A stretch of DNA of 64,000 bases from assembly GCA_002600635.1 (NCBI GenBank), contig CP021371.1:3227001-3291000 (forward strand). The letters run 5' to 3'. A program made the translations under genes and the position numbers. Origin of the DNA: Rhizobium sp. ACO-34A (GTDB lineage Bacteria; Pseudomonadota; Alphaproteobacteria; Rhizobiales; Rhizobiaceae). A model generated the notes under the pieces. It was not told the origin of the DNA. It ran no database searches and saw nothing but the letters and a program-made list of their open reading frames with translations. Of this stretch, positions 14,753-26,360 are shown one piece after another; the stretch's first letter is position 1, and every line of letters begins with the position of its first letter.

Positions 14753-16555
14753 TCACCGATGAATTAACGGAGCCAGATCCACGGTCTGTTCGCGGCCCGG
14801 GCGGACGCGGTTACGGCCTTCTTCCTTGGCCCTGAGCAAAGAAGCATCGGCGCGGCTGACCAGGGTGGACCATGGGCCTTCGGCCGGCGATTGCGCCACG
14901 CCGATAGACATGGTGATGCGCCCGAGCGGGCGGGCGCGATGGCTGAGTGGGGCATCGGCCACCGCGGCGCGGATGACTTCCGCGAGATCGAGCGCCTGCT
15001 CCATCTCCATGCCGGGGCACAGCACGGTGAACTCCTCCCCGCCGAAGCGGAACGCCTTTCCGCGATCTGCCACACTTTCGCGAACGATTTGCGCCACGTG
15101 CTGCATGACCATGTCGCCGGCGTCATGACCGAACTCGTCGTTGAAGCGCTTGAAGTGATCGATATCGAGCATCATGCAGGCAAGCCCTGCGCCCTGCCCG
15201 TCCGCGAACCGGTTCAGCATCTCATCCAGCGAGCGCCGGTTGAGAAGGCCGGTCAGCGGATCGCGGATCGCCATGTCCGTCAGGCGCTCGCGCAGTTCCA
15301 GATTGGCGATGGCAAGTGCTACGTTTTCCGCGATCAGTTCCAGATAGAGACGGGAAATATCCGCGGAGGAGCCCGCGCCGTCCACTTCCTCGAAATAGAG
15401 CAGACCGACGGTATCGCCGAGCGCCGAAAGCGGAACGCAAAGCGTCTCCTGTTCCCCCTCGCGCAAATGCTTGCACTGGGCGTCGCCCCCTTGCGCATCG
15501 CTCACATGGGGATGGCCACGGCGCAGCGCCCAGCAATCTGAAAGTTCGAACTGGTCCTCGCAGCGCTTCGGCTCCAGCCAGGAGGCATCGACCCGCAACG
15601 TGGTGCGCCGGTCGTTGAGCAGCAGCAGATGACCGGCAAGCCTCGGAAAGATCTGCGGCATGAAGCGGGTCAGCATTTCCGCCACCTCCCCACGCGTCTG
15701 GCAGGCCTGCAGCCGATGCATCATCTGCAGGATCAGGTCTTTGGTCTGCTGCTCCGCGCGCCGCGCCGCATCGAGGCGTTCCCGCTCCAGCCCGTTCTCG
15801 CGGAAGACCGCGAGCGCATTGTTCATCTCGCTGATTTCATCATGCCGGCTATCCTGCAGAACCTCGACCTCGTAATCCTGCCGCGCCAGCCGCCGCACGA
15901 CAGCGGCCATCTTGACGAGCGGCATCGCCACCCGCCGTCGCAGCACGAAATAGAGCACACCGAGGAAAAGCGCCGCCGTCGCGCCCAGCAGGAAACGTGC
16001 GATCAGGCCGAAGAAATCGGCGCGAAACTGCGCGTCGTGCACGGCGGAAAGGGTGCGGTTTGCCGTATCCTTGCGGAAGGTCTCGACATTCGCCATGAAG
16101 CGCGCGTGGATCTGCACATGCTCGGTGCCGAACAGGGTATCGCGCGCCTTTTGCACATCGCCTTGCTGGTAGGTCTGGATGGCCTGCCGCTCCATCGTGT
16201 CCAGAACGTCGGCATCCCGCCGTATGGAATTCAGCAGATCGACTTCCTGCGGCGACGGATCGAGCGATCGGATCGCGGTGATCGTCCCTTCCAGCCGCTT
16301 CTCCTCCGCCTCATCGGTCGCAAAGGTCACGAGGCGGCGCTCCTCACCGCTCATCACGTAGAGCCTGGCCTCATTGGTCCGCTCGTCGGCGCCGAGCGCC
16401 AGTTCCTCCGCAAGACTGTCGAGCGAAAGATGATGCTCCACCGCCACCCTCTCGCGATCCGCGCTGTGGGACGAAACGATGAAGGCGGCTGCGGACAGGC
16501 TGGTAAAGACAAGCGTCAGGCCATAGGCCCAGTTGGTGATTTCATGAATGCGCAT
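14753..16555 (-). CDS. Membrane diguanylate cyclase (sensor-HAMP-GAF-GGDEF)
   Basis: A 600-residue inner-membrane protein. TM1 is at about 10-30, followed by a periplasmic four-helix-type sensor (about 35-185), TM2 (FLLGATAALFLGVLYFVL, about 190-207), a HAMP linker, a GAF-like domain (about 290-415, containing several Cys and CKHLREGEQETLCVPL), and a GGDEF domain. The active-site signature is GGEEF at about 505-509, so cyclic di-GMP synthesis is expected. The inhibitory RxxD site five residues upstream is not present. It is monocistronic and is the first core gene after the tRNA fragment. Confidence 0.92.
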   Translation of the reverse strand: MRIHEITNWAYGLTLVFTSLSAAAFIVSSHSADRERVAVEHHLSLDSLAEELALGADERTNEARLYVMSGEERRLVTFATDEAEEKRLEGTITAIRSLDPSPQEVDLLNSIRRDADVLDTMERQAIQTYQQGDVQKARDTLFGTEHVQIHARFMANVETFRKDTANRTLSAVHDAQFRADFFGLIARFLLGATAALFLGVLYFVLRRRVAMPLVKMAAVVRRLARQDYEVEVLQDSRHDEISEMNNALAVFRENGLERERLDAARRAEQQTKDLILQMMHRLQACQTRGEVAEMLTRFMPQIFPRLAGHLLLLNDRRTTLRVDASWLEPKRCEDQFELSDCWALRRGHPHVSDAQGGDAQCKHLREGEQETLCVPLSALGDTVGLLYFEEVDGAGSSADISRLYLELIAENVALAIANLELRERLTDMAIRDPLTGLLNRRSLDEMLNRFADGQGAGLACMMLDIDHFKRFNDEFGHDAGDMVMQHVAQIVRESVADRGKAFRFGGEEFTVLCPGMEMEQALDLAEVIRAAVADAPLSHRARPLGRITMSIGVAQSPAEGPWSTLVSRADASLLRAKEEGRNRVRPGREQTVDLAPLIHR

Positions 16556-16987
16556 GAAAATCTCTCGCTTCGCAAAACTCCAGCGTCCCCAAAGATCGCC
16601 GCGCTGGTTGCTTCTGATCGACGGAGTTATCCTCAGGATCGGCTGCCCGGCGGGTGAAGGAAAAAGCCCCCAACACCACTGACCTTCGGCAAAATCCAGC
16701 TCTAACTCCCTGACCTATATCAGGATTCGGCCGCATGCCGATGCGACCACAAGTCATCATCATCTAGCGCGCGGCAAGTATGAAGGAAAGCCCCAACTCA
16801 TGTCGCGAAAGATCCCGCAACTTTGTAGAGAGAACGCAAACCGGAACGGGCTCGGAAGGATCGGGGCGCAGCGGGGATTTTTCCGCTGCGCGTACACCTC
16901 TCGATGAAACGCAAAACGCCACGCATCCCGGAGGAATACGCGGCGTTGCATTTGCTTTGCCGGACTGCCGGACGAGGTGTCAGGCGG
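16556..16987 (+). other. Intergenic region between the cyclase and livF
   Basis: No gene supported. It holds a perfect 9-bp stem with an 8-nt loop (16866-16891, GCGCAGCGG / CCGCTGCGC) without a following T run on either strand, and the upstream region of the cyclase gene. Confidence 0.4.
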
Positions 16988-17704
16988 TCAGTGAAGACCG
17001 CCGACGCCGAGCAGTTCCTCGACCGCCTGCTTGTCGGCGGAGAGTTCGACGGGCGTGCCGCGCCAGGCAATGCGGCCGCGTTCCATGATGATGACGTGAT
17101 CGGCGAAATCGAGTGCGCTCTGGATGCGCTGCTCGACCAGCAGGATCGTCATGTCACCGGTCTGCGCCAGCCGTGAGAAGGCGGCCATCAGTTCCTCGCA
17201 GATGACGGGCGCCAGACCTTCCAGCGGTTCGTCGAGCAACAGCACGGTCGGCTGACCGAGAATGGTGCGCGCGGTCGAAAGCATCTGCTGCTCCCCGCCC
17301 GAAAGCTGCGAGCCGAGGTTCCGCCGCCGCTCCTTGAGGCGCGGGAACATCGCATAGGCTTCCTCGAGCGCGTCCTTGGAACGTCCCTTGAGGCCGACGA
17401 AGAGGTTCTCCTCCACGGTCAGCGTCGGGAAAATGTCGCGCGTTTGCGGTACGTAGCCAAGGCCCGCAATCGCGCGTGCAGCACTTGGCAGTGCTGCAAT
17501 GTCGCGCTCGCCAAGACGGATCTCGCCGCCATAACGCTTCGTCTGGCCGGCGAGCGTGGCAAACAGGCTTGTCTTGCCCATGCCGTTGCGGCCGAGAACC
17601 GCAAGGCGCGAGCCGGCGGCGACGGAAAAGGATACATCCTCGATCACCCGCGTCGGACCATAGCCCGAGCTCAGGTTACGAATTTCAAGCGGCGCTGCCG
17701 GCAT
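16988..17704 (-). CDS. livF: Branched-chain-amino-acid-type ABC transporter ATPase (LivF)
   Basis: About 238 residues from ATG 17704, which has GGGGAG 8 nt upstream; the open frame extends 11 codons further, but that would lengthen the overlap with livG. Walker A is GRNGMGKTS, the signature LSGGEQQML, and Walker B LLLDEPLEGLAP, with the 'EGLAP' form typical of LivF. It is the last gene of a five-gene operon (K-H-M-G-F) and pairs with LivG to power import through LivH/LivM. Confidence 0.9.
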   Translation of the reverse strand: MPAAPLEIRNLSSGYGPTRVIEDVSFSVAAGSRLAVLGRNGMGKTSLFATLAGQTKRYGGEIRLGERDIAALPSAARAIAGLGYVPQTRDIFPTLTVEENLFVGLKGRSKDALEEAYAMFPRLKERRRNLGSQLSGGEQQMLSTARTILGQPTVLLLDEPLEGLAPVICEELMAAFSRLAQTGDMTILLVEQRIQSALDFADHVIIMERGRIAWRGTPVELSADKQAVEELLGVGGLH

Positions 17705-18449
17705 TGGCATAGCTCCCCAGATAGGCTTCACGGACACGGGCGTCGTTGGTCACATCGGACGGCGAACCGTCGAAGATCACCGTACCTGCCGCCAGCACGA
17801 CCACGCGCTTGGCGAAACGGAAGACGAGATCCATGTCATGTTCGATCATCAGCACGGCGAGATCCGCCGGCAGTTTTTCCAGTGCCTGCTCGATACGGCC
17901 CGTATCGCTCTGCGGCACACCCGCAGCCGGCTCGTCAAGCAGCAGCACCTTGGGCTTGAGGGCAAGGGCGAGCGCGATTTCGAGAAGCCGCTGCTGGCCA
18001 TAGGCGATCTCGCTCACCCGGCTCCGGGCAAGTTCCGTCAGGCCGAGTGTGCCGAGGATGTCGTAGGTTTCCTCCATCACCTCGCGCATGCCGGCATGGC
18101 TGCCGAACATACGGCCGGACTTGCCCTCCCGCTGAAGCACGGCGAGCGACACATGCTCTTCCGGCGTCATGTCGTAGAACAGCCGGGTCACCTGGAAGGA
18201 GCGCACGAGGCCACGACGCACGCGCTGCATGGAGTTGAGCGCGGTCACGTCCTCTCCAGCCAGCTTCACGCTGCCCGAGGACGGCTTCAGATTGCCCGTC
18301 ACCAGATTGACGAAGGTGGTCTTGCCGGCGCCATTGGGTCCGATCAGGGCGATACGGTCGCCCTTGGCCATGGAGATCGACACGTCATTGGTGACGACGA
18401 GACCGCCGAAGTTGCGACGCAACTGCTGGACTTCGAATATCGCGCTCAT
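17685..18449 (-). CDS. livG: Branched-chain-amino-acid-type ABC transporter ATPase (LivG)
   Basis: 254 residues from ATG 18449 (MSAIFEVQQL), a few bases after the livM stop; the frame runs open much further upstream only as an out-of-frame shadow of livM. Walker A is GPNGAGKTT, Walker B LLLDEPAAGVPQSD, and the switch region VLMIEHDMDLVF. The C-terminal tail of about 20 residues (NDARVREAYLGSYA) is the LivG hallmark. It overlaps livF by 20 bp. Confidence 0.92.
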   Translation of the reverse strand: MSAIFEVQQLRRNFGGLVVTNDVSISMAKGDRIALIGPNGAGKTTFVNLVTGNLKPSSGSVKLAGEDVTALNSMQRVRRGLVRSFQVTRLFYDMTPEEHVSLAVLQREGKSGRMFGSHAGMREVMEETYDILGTLGLTELARSRVSEIAYGQQRLLEIALALALKPKVLLLDEPAAGVPQSDTGRIEQALEKLPADLAVLMIEHDMDLVFRFAKRVVVLAAGTVIFDGSPSDVTNDARVREAYLGSYANAGSAA

Positions 18450-19453
18450 GCGCTGCGCTCCTTGCGACGGCTGAACAGATGCTGCGCGGTGCCGTAAAGG
18501 CCGCGGGGAGCAAACAGCACGACCGCGATCAGCAACGCACCGACCATGGTCAGCCAGTGGAACGGATTGGCCGCGGAAACGAGGTCCTCGAACCACATGA
18601 AGGTGACGGTGCCGATCAGCGCGCCGAACAGCGAACCCGTCCCGCCGAGAACCAGCATGACGAGGGCTTCGGCGGAAAGCGTGAAGCTGAGGCTGTCGAG
18701 GCCGACGACCTGGGTGGAGATCGCGTTGAGTGCGCCGCCCACACCGGCCACCATGCCGGAGATCACATACATCTTCAGAAGCGTCGAGTTGACCGAGGCA
18801 CCCATCGCGTGAACACGGATCGGATCCTCCTTGATACCCCGACAGAGCATGCCGAAGGGTGAACGTACCAGCATGCGCAGCAGCACGAAGACCACCAGCA
18901 GCAGCACGACGCCGTAGATGTAGGCCGTCTGGCCCCAGAGATCGAACTCGAACATGCCGAGAAGCGCATCCGGCATGATGTCGGCAAGACCGTCGCTGCC
19001 GCCCGTCCATGCGGACGCCTTGTTGGCAGCCTCATGGAAGAGGTGGATGACAGCAATCGACAGCACCAGCTGCGACAGCCCGTGGGCGCGAAGCACGATG
19101 GCGCCGGAAACAAGGCCGGCGACTGCACCGGCTGCAGCGCCGATCAGTGTCATCGTCAATGGTTCGGTAATGCCGAAATGGGCAGCCGCGATGCCGGCGC
19201 CATAGGCGCCCGCCCCGAACAGGGCCGCATGACCGAGGGTCGCAACGCCACAATAACCGGTGACGAGATCGATCGACAGCACCAGAAGTGCGGTGGCGAT
19301 GATGCGCGTCAGAAGCGCCAGATTACTGGGGAAGAGGAAGTAGCCGATGATGGCGACGACGATGATCGCCGCCACGCCGACGAGACCGCCGATTTCCATC
19401 TTTCTGCGGGGCACAGCACCGGCAAGATTGGTTTCGTTCATGAGGACCGCCAT
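18446..19453 (-). CDS. livM: Branched-chain-amino-acid-type ABC permease (LivM)
   Basis: 335 residues, starting at ATG 19453 two bases after the livH stop. About eight to ten hydrophobic segments are visible, with the family motif GYCGVATLGHAALFGAGAY near residue 65 and the GGTGSLFGALIGT EAA-like loop near 280. It ends in a basic tail (LFSRRKERSA). Its stop overlaps the livG start (ATGA). Liv-type operons carry many substrates besides Leu/Ile/Val, so the solute is not certain. Confidence 0.92.
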   Translation of the reverse strand: MAVLMNETNLAGAVPRRKMEIGGLVGVAAIIVVAIIGYFLFPSNLALLTRIIATALLVLSIDLVTGYCGVATLGHAALFGAGAYGAGIAAAHFGITEPLTMTLIGAAAGAVAGLVSGAIVLRAHGLSQLVLSIAVIHLFHEAANKASAWTGGSDGLADIMPDALLGMFEFDLWGQTAYIYGVVLLLVVFVLLRMLVRSPFGMLCRGIKEDPIRVHAMGASVNSTLLKMYVISGMVAGVGGALNAISTQVVGLDSLSFTLSAEALVMLVLGGTGSLFGALIGTVTFMWFEDLVSAANPFHWLTMVGALLIAVVLFAPRGLYGTAQHLFSRRKERSA

Positions 19454-19455
19454 TT

Positions 19456-20319
19456 TCACTTGAGCCTTCCGGCGAGGCCGCGGGGGAACAGGGTGACCAC
19501 CACGATGACGGCCAGGTAGAAGAAGAACTCGCCATATTCCGGCGCGAGATAGCGTCCGGTCGTGTCGATACCACCGAGCAGCAGACAGGCGGCAAGAGCA
19601 CCGGGAATGGAGCCCGCGCCGCCGACCGACACAACGACGAGGAAGGTCACCATGTAGCGTAGCGCATAGTAAGGCTCGACAGGCATCAGCTCCGCGCCGA
19701 CGACGCCGCCGAAGGCGGCAAGGCCGATCGCGACTGCAAACGAGATCGCGTAGACCACCTCGGTCCGCACGCCGAGTGCGGCCGCCATGGCGGCATTGTC
19801 GACCGAGGCGCGGAGCTTCACGCCGAAAGCCGTGCGTTCGATCAGGAACCAGAGTGCTCCGGCAACGGCGAGACCGCAGACGATCGCGAAGATACGGTGC
19901 GCGCCGATCGAGCGGAAGCCGATATCGACGGAACCCTTCAGCTGGTCGGGCAGCGGAATGGTCTTCAGCGTCGGCCCGAAGGCATAGTTGGCGATACCGA
20001 TTACGCAGAAGGTGATGCCGATGGTCATCAGCACCTGGGTCAGCTGCGGCGAACCGTAGATCCGGCGGTAAAGAAGCCGTTCCAGCGGGATGGCGATCAG
20101 CACCGTTCCGATGACCGCGACGAAGATCGCGCCGACATAGCCGATGCCGAAGTGCTGTGCCGCATAGGAGGCGAAATAGCCGCCGATCATGGCGAAGGCG
20201 CCGTGAGCCAGATTGACGACGCGCATCAGGCCCATGGTCACCGAAAGACCGATCGAAATGACGAACAGCACCATGCCATAGGCGAGCGCGTCGACGGCTA
20301 TGCTGAACATGGTTTGCAT
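19456..20319 (-). CDS. livH: Branched-chain-amino-acid-type ABC permease (LivH)
   Basis: 287 residues. ATG 20319 (MQTMFSIAVDALAYG) was chosen because AGGA lies 8 nt upstream and it fits the family N-terminus; the open frame extends 19 codons further without support. Conserved features are GLMRVVNLAHGAFAMIGGY (about 35-53) and the cytoplasmic VVSVGGAGSIPGALA loop near 235. It forms the channel with LivM. Confidence 0.92.
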   Translation of the reverse strand: MQTMFSIAVDALAYGMVLFVISIGLSVTMGLMRVVNLAHGAFAMIGGYFASYAAQHFGIGYVGAIFVAVIGTVLIAIPLERLLYRRIYGSPQLTQVLMTIGITFCVIGIANYAFGPTLKTIPLPDQLKGSVDIGFRSIGAHRIFAIVCGLAVAGALWFLIERTAFGVKLRASVDNAAMAAALGVRTEVVYAISFAVAIGLAAFGGVVGAELMPVEPYYALRYMVTFLVVVSVGGAGSIPGALAACLLLGGIDTTGRYLAPEYGEFFFYLAVIVVVTLFPRGLAGRLK

Positions 20320-20460
20320 TGTTTGATTCCTGTCTTTTGGCCTTGCGCATCCGCTCGATGCGCCGGCGGCCGTCACCTTGTAAGTCCCGCTATCAGGTCG
20401 GGCCGGTCATGCGCCGGCGCTCTGGCGGGATATTGCGGCCCACACGGGGCGGGCCACCAA

Positions 20461-20494
20461 GACAGTCCGCTGAAGCTCTCTTCGGCGGACTGTC
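20461..20494. terminator. Strong hairpin between livK and livH
   Basis: A 15-bp stem (GACAGTCCGCTGAAG pairing with CTTCGGCGGACTGTC, one G-U pair) around a CTCT loop, in the 196-bp gap between the binding-protein and permease genes. There is no T run after it on the minus strand. Such hairpins partly stop transcription or protect the upstream mRNA, raising binding protein over membrane components. Confidence 0.6.
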
Positions 20495-20515
20495 CTCGCG
20501 TCATGGTCCGCTGTG

Positions 20516-21688
20516 TTACTTCGCGGCGGCGAGACCCGGATCCTTCTGGTTTTCGAAGGTCTGGATTTCCTTGTTGTAGTAGGTACCGTCATCGGCCTTG
20601 GCGACTTCGCGCAGATAAATGTTCTGCGTGATGTGGCGGCTTTCGGCATCGATGCTGACCGGGCCGCGCGGGCTGGTCCAGGAGAGACCCTTCACGGCTT
20701 CGACAGCCTTGGCGGCATCCTGCTCGCCACCAGTCGCCTCGATCATCTTGTAGATGACATACATGCCGTCATAGGCGCCGACTGCCGGGAAGGAAAGTTC
20801 CGCCGGATTGCCGATCGCCTTGCGGGCGGCCTCGACGAACACCTTGTTTTCCGGAGAGTCATGCGCGACCGAATAGTGGAACCCGGTCTGCATGCCGAGC
20901 GCCATGTCGCCGAGAGCCGGAAGATCCGATTCCTGCGTGAAGTCGCCCGGGCCGTAAAGCGGGGTGCCTGCGGCCTTCAGGCCGTTTTCGTTATAGGCCT
21001 TGACGAAGCCGAGCGTGGTCGGGCCGGACGGCAGGAAGGCGAACACGCCTTCCGCGCCGGAATCCTTGATGCGCTGCATGATCGGGCTGAAATCATTGGT
21101 GGCGAGCGGCATGCGGATGGTCTCGACCACCGAACCGCCCAGCCCCTCGAAGCCGGTCTTGAAGGCGTTTTCGGCATCGATGCCCGGGCCGTAATCGCTG
21201 ACCACCGAGATCATCTTCTTGATGCCCTTGTCGAAGGCCACCTTCGCCAGCGGGGTCGAGGTCTGCCATGTCGTGAACGAGGTACGAACGACGAGCGGGC
21301 TCTTGGTGACGATCGCCGAAGTCGCGGCGTTCATGACCACCATCGGCACGTTGGCCTGCTTGAGAAGCGGCGTGACGGCCATGGCGTCAGGCGTAAAATA
21401 GAAACCGGCGAGATACTGCACGCCTTCCTTGACCACCAGCTCCTGCGCAAGCGCTTTGGACTGCGCCGGATCGGCCTGCGGAACGTCGCGGTAGACGACT
21501 TCGACGGTGTCATCGCCGACGATATTCCCGTTCAGCGCCATATAGGCGTCGATGCCGGCCTTGAAGTTCTTGCCCTGCAGGGCGAACGGCCCGGAAAACG
21601 GCCCGATGACACCCACCTTGATGGTATCGGCATAGGCCGTACCGCTCATGAGAATGGCCGCAATAGCGGCGGTAACCAACTTTTTCAT
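20516..21688 (-). CDS. Periplasmic substrate-binding protein, Leu/Ile/Val-type (LivK family)
   Basis: 390 residues from ATG 21688 behind GGAGGAG. It has a Sec signal peptide (MKKLVTAAIAAILMSGTAYA, cleavage after AYA) and a Peripla_BP_6 fold: IKVGVIGPFSGPFALQGKNF at the mature N-terminus and VVSDYGPGIDAENAF near 190. This is the first gene of the operon. The family includes binders of aromatic acids and amides as well as branched-chain amino acids. The pobA locus is nearby, but that is weak evidence for an aromatic ligand. Confidence 0.9.
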   Translation of the reverse strand: MKKLVTAAIAAILMSGTAYADTIKVGVIGPFSGPFALQGKNFKAGIDAYMALNGNIVGDDTVEVVYRDVPQADPAQSKALAQELVVKEGVQYLAGFYFTPDAMAVTPLLKQANVPMVVMNAATSAIVTKSPLVVRTSFTTWQTSTPLAKVAFDKGIKKMISVVSDYGPGIDAENAFKTGFEGLGGSVVETIRMPLATNDFSPIMQRIKDSGAEGVFAFLPSGPTTLGFVKAYNENGLKAAGTPLYGPGDFTQESDLPALGDMALGMQTGFHYSVAHDSPENKVFVEAARKAIGNPAELSFPAVGAYDGMYVIYKMIEATGGEQDAAKAVEAVKGLSWTSPRGPVSIDAESRHITQNIYLREVAKADDGTYYNKEIQTFENQKDPGLAAAK

Positions 21689-22010
21689 CGAAACTCCTCC
21701 CTTGGCCGGCATTTGCTTATGCGTCCTCGCGCCGGCAAAAATGACCACTCCCATTGCTTAGGCGGAGCTGGCCACGATGTATAATAAAAAGCCTGAGCGA
21801 ATTCATACCGAATTCATTATGAATTGCAGCCGAGTGTGATGCTTATCATGCCTGTCTGGACAGCAATTTCCGCAGGCAAGTACAGGGCAACATATAACCA
21901 ACCGGTGCGCAATGACCTGAAACGCGCCTTTTGCCGCATAACCGCCCACCCCTGTTGCCCGTGGCCCGCCCTCGCGGATAATAAGAAATGCTGACAAACG
22001 GAATCCGGAA

Positions 22011-22400
22011 ATGACCGAAGAGACGATTACACTCTATGAGGCGATCGGCGGCGACGCGACGGTGCGAGCCCTGGCCCATCGCTTCTACGAGCTGATGGAA
22101 AGCCTGCCCGAGGCCGCGCGCTGCCGCGCGATCCATCCGCCGGATCTCACCGGCAGCGAGGAAAAGCTCTATGAATATCTCACCGGCTATCTCGGCGGGC
22201 CGCAGCTTTACATCGAGAAGCGCGGCCATCCCATGCTGAGACGCCGCCATTTCGTGGCGGAGATCGGTCCCGAGGAGCGCGACGAATGGCTCCTCTGCTT
22301 CCGCCGCGCCATGGAAGACACAATTTCCCACGAAAAGCTGCGCGCCATCATCTGGGATCCGGTCGAGAGGCTTGCCCACCACATGCAGAACAAGGAATAG
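22011..22400 (+). CDS. Group II truncated haemoglobin
   Basis: 129 residues. It has the 2-over-2 globin pattern: LYEAIGGDATVRALAHRFYE at the N-terminus, then GGPQLYIEKRGHPMLRRRH with the proximal His in the HPMLR segment, and ERDEWLLCF with the Trp of helix G typical of group II. Such proteins bind O2 and NO and protect against nitrosative or oxidative stress. The DUF423 gene follows after 3 bp, so the two are co-transcribed. Confidence 0.9.
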   Translation: MTEETITLYEAIGGDATVRALAHRFYELMESLPEAARCRAIHPPDLTGSEEKLYEYLTGYLGGPQLYIEKRGHPMLRRRHFVAEIGPEERDEWLLCFRRAMEDTISHEKLRAIIWDPVERLAHHMQNKE

Positions 22401-22403
22401 ACC

Positions 22404-22781
22404 GTGCCACAGAATTCCGAAGGATTGAACCGTCTGTTGCTGGCGCTTGCGGGCCTTATAGGAGCTTCGGGCGTTGGCCTTGCCGCCGCGGCAACCCATA
22501 CCGGCAGCGAGGGGCTGCTTGGGCCAGCATCCACCATGTGCCTTGTTCACGCACCGGCCCTGCTGGCTCTAAGGCTGACCGGCAATCGCATCCCCACGGC
22601 AACGGCTGCCGGCCTTGTGTTGGCGCTCGGGACCATTCTCTTTGCCGGCGATCTCGTCAGCAAACAGTTTCTCGGAACGCGCCTCTTCCCGATGGCCGCA
22701 CCGGCGGGCGGCATTCTGATGATGGTCGGCTGGCTGATCACCGCCGCCGGCGCCCTGTTCCGGCCACGCGCGGGCGATTAG
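22404..22781 (+). CDS. DUF423 small membrane protein
   Basis: 125 residues from GTG 22404, with AAGGA 8 nt upstream inside the globin 3' end. Four hydrophobic helices are visible (LLLALAGLIGASGVGLAAAA, then a segment around ALLALRL, AAGLVLALGTILFAGDL, and AGGILMMVGWLITAAGALF). The AATHTG and LFAGDL-ASKQFLG-like motifs match DUF423 (YwdK/YgdD). Function unknown. Confidence 0.85.
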   Translation: MPQNSEGLNRLLLALAGLIGASGVGLAAAATHTGSEGLLGPASTMCLVHAPALLALRLTGNRIPTATAAGLVLALGTILFAGDLVSKQFLGTRLFPMAAPAGGILMMVGWLITAAGALFRPRAGD

Positions 22782-22885
22782 CGCAATCCCGGCAAAAGTG
22801 CGCAGCGGTTTACGCCCGGAATTGCATAGAAACAAAGAGATAGAGCGTTGAAGGCGATTCAGTTTTCGCCGGAAATGCTCTCGCC

Positions 22886-23272
22886 TCAGCCCCGCGGCGG
22901 ACCGAGACGACGGCCGAAGAGCAGAAGGTTGCCGTGCGGGTCACGGACATGGAACTTGTCGATCGGCCGGTCGAATTCGTCGACATGGCGCGTGAGTTCC
23001 ACGCCGCGCTTGTCGAAATCGTCAAACAGCTGCCAGATGTTTTCGGAGCGAAAGAAAACCGAACTGCTTTCGCTGAGCGTCGGGTCCTGGCAATTCCAGA
23101 AATGCAGCTCGAGGCCGTCGCGGCGCACGCTCATATATTCTTCACAGAAGCCTTCAACGGCCTCGAAGCCAAGTTTTTCGACGTAAAACTGTCTTGTCTG
23201 GGAAAAATTGAGGGAGGGAAGAATCGGCAGGACATCGACCCGTGTGAAGTCGACAGGGTTTTCCGCATTCAT
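22886..23272 (-). CDS. VOC-superfamily (glyoxalase/bleomycin-resistance-like) protein
   Basis: 128 residues forming one vicinal-oxygen-chelate unit of two beta-alpha-beta-beta-beta repeats: ILPSLNFSQTRQFYVEKLGF at the start, LELHFWNC in the middle and FHVRDPHGNLLLFGRR at the end, with the closing DP-GN motif. The metal-ligand pattern (His in ELHFW, late acidic position) is only partly clear, so it may be a dioxygenase-like, resistance or non-catalytic member. Single gene. Confidence 0.8.
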   Translation of the reverse strand: MNAENPVDFTRVDVLPILPSLNFSQTRQFYVEKLGFEAVEGFCEEYMSVRRDGLELHFWNCQDPTLSESSSVFFRSENIWQLFDDFDKRGVELTRHVDEFDRPIDKFHVRDPHGNLLLFGRRLGPPRG

Positions 23273-23322
23273 GCGTTAGGTTCCCGGTTTGGCTTCCCGC
23301 CGACGTCGTAACCCGAGGCCCT

Positions 23323-23586
23323 TCAGCCGCGCTGCCGTGCGGCGTTCCGCTGCCACTTCGGGGCGGGAAATTCGATAATCGTCGCGTCGCCCCATGACGA
23401 CTGTAAATAGATGGGTTTCACCTTTCGCTTATGCAAGGGCGGAATCGGAATGATCTCCGCACTTGCGGCCCTTTGCGCCTGTCGGTCGATCAAACGTTCG
23501 TGAAGCGCCGGGACAAGGCCATCGCCGTTCTGGCTGGCAAGCTTGTGCAGGCCGACCAGCATGGCGGAATCGAATTCATCGTCCAT
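23323..23586 (-). CDS. Hypothetical protein paired with a DUF2325 gene
   Basis: 87 residues; the ATG (23586-23584) overlaps the stop of the upstream gene (TGATG). No domain recognised. The central segment is Pro-rich with basic residues (EIIPIPPLHKRKVKPIYL) and the tail is basic. Close coupling suggests it works with the DUF2325 protein. Confidence 0.7.
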   Translation of the reverse strand: MDDEFDSAMLVGLHKLASQNGDGLVPALHERLIDRQAQRAASAEIIPIPPLHKRKVKPIYLQSSWGDATIIEFPAPKWQRNAARQRG

Positions 23587-23975
23587 CACTGACTTTCATT
23601 CCTCTCGTTCAACGTCTGCAGCGCACGCTCCAGACTCGACTTGCTGCCGTTGCGCAGGGGGATGAAGGTCTTGCCGAACTTCTTGCAGCCGCTCTTCACC
23701 CTCAGACACGCATCATGGCTGATACAGTCGATGGGGCAGAAGACGCAGTCGACCGAGGGAAGCACGGTATCGATGCGCGATACGGCCTCTCTGAGACCGC
23801 CATCATGATGAATGAGTTCGGCGCCGAAGTTGCTGGCGATCTGGCGCAGATGCGCCACCTGGCAATCGCGTCCGCCGACGTAAAGGAAGCTTTTGACATC
23901 GAGAGCAGCCCGACTGTCAGTGGCGGCGGATTTTGCCCCGCCCTTCTGCTCGTCGCGCTTCTTTTTCTTCGCCAT
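23586..23975 (-). CDS. DUF2325 family protein
   Basis: 129 residues starting MAKKKKRDEQK with a basic tail, then the DUF2325 core: FLYVGGRDCQVAHLRQIASN (about 31-50), LIHHDGGLRE, and a Cys-rich stretch (VDCVFCPIDCISHDAC, about 76-91) ending KTFIPLRNGSKSSLERAL. The fold resembles a small Rossmann-like nucleotide or metal-binding unit. Function is unknown. Start ATG 23975. Confidence 0.75.
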   Translation of the reverse strand: MAKKKKRDEQKGGAKSAATDSRAALDVKSFLYVGGRDCQVAHLRQIASNFGAELIHHDGGLREAVSRIDTVLPSVDCVFCPIDCISHDACLRVKSGCKKFGKTFIPLRNGSKSSLERALQTLNERNESQ

Positions 23976-24102
23976 GTCTCAAAAACTCCTCTCGCAACAG
24001 GACCGGCCTCTCGCAGCCCCAGCCCTTCGGATTCGGAACCTACAAAACATGACTAAAAGAGTAAAGTATATACTTGAGAATTTTCATCATATTTTGACGA
24101 AA

Positions 24103-24132
24103 GAAAAACGGCGGGGCCGAAACCCCGCCGTT
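24103..24132 (-). terminator. Rho-independent terminator of pobA
   Basis: Read on the minus strand: AACGGCGGGG, 6-nt loop, CCCCGCCGTT, then a T-rich run (TTTC). It lies 22 bp past the pobA stop. Confidence 0.85.
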
Positions 24133-24153
24133 CCAAGAGGAAAAAGGCTGTGA

Positions 24154-26316
<2,163 letters not shown>

Positions 26317-26360
26317 ATCCCCTGCCTCTCAGGCGTTTTGCGTTGTAATTTCTCCGAAAT

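Noticed and set aside
16866..16891. 9-bp hairpin as a livF or cyclase terminator
   Set aside because: No T run and no clear position relative to a stop codon; mentioned only as a hairpin.
18446..20350. A 634-codon open frame covering livM and livH
   Set aside because: Its first 300 codons are out of frame with livH. Only the part from 19453 downward is the real livM.
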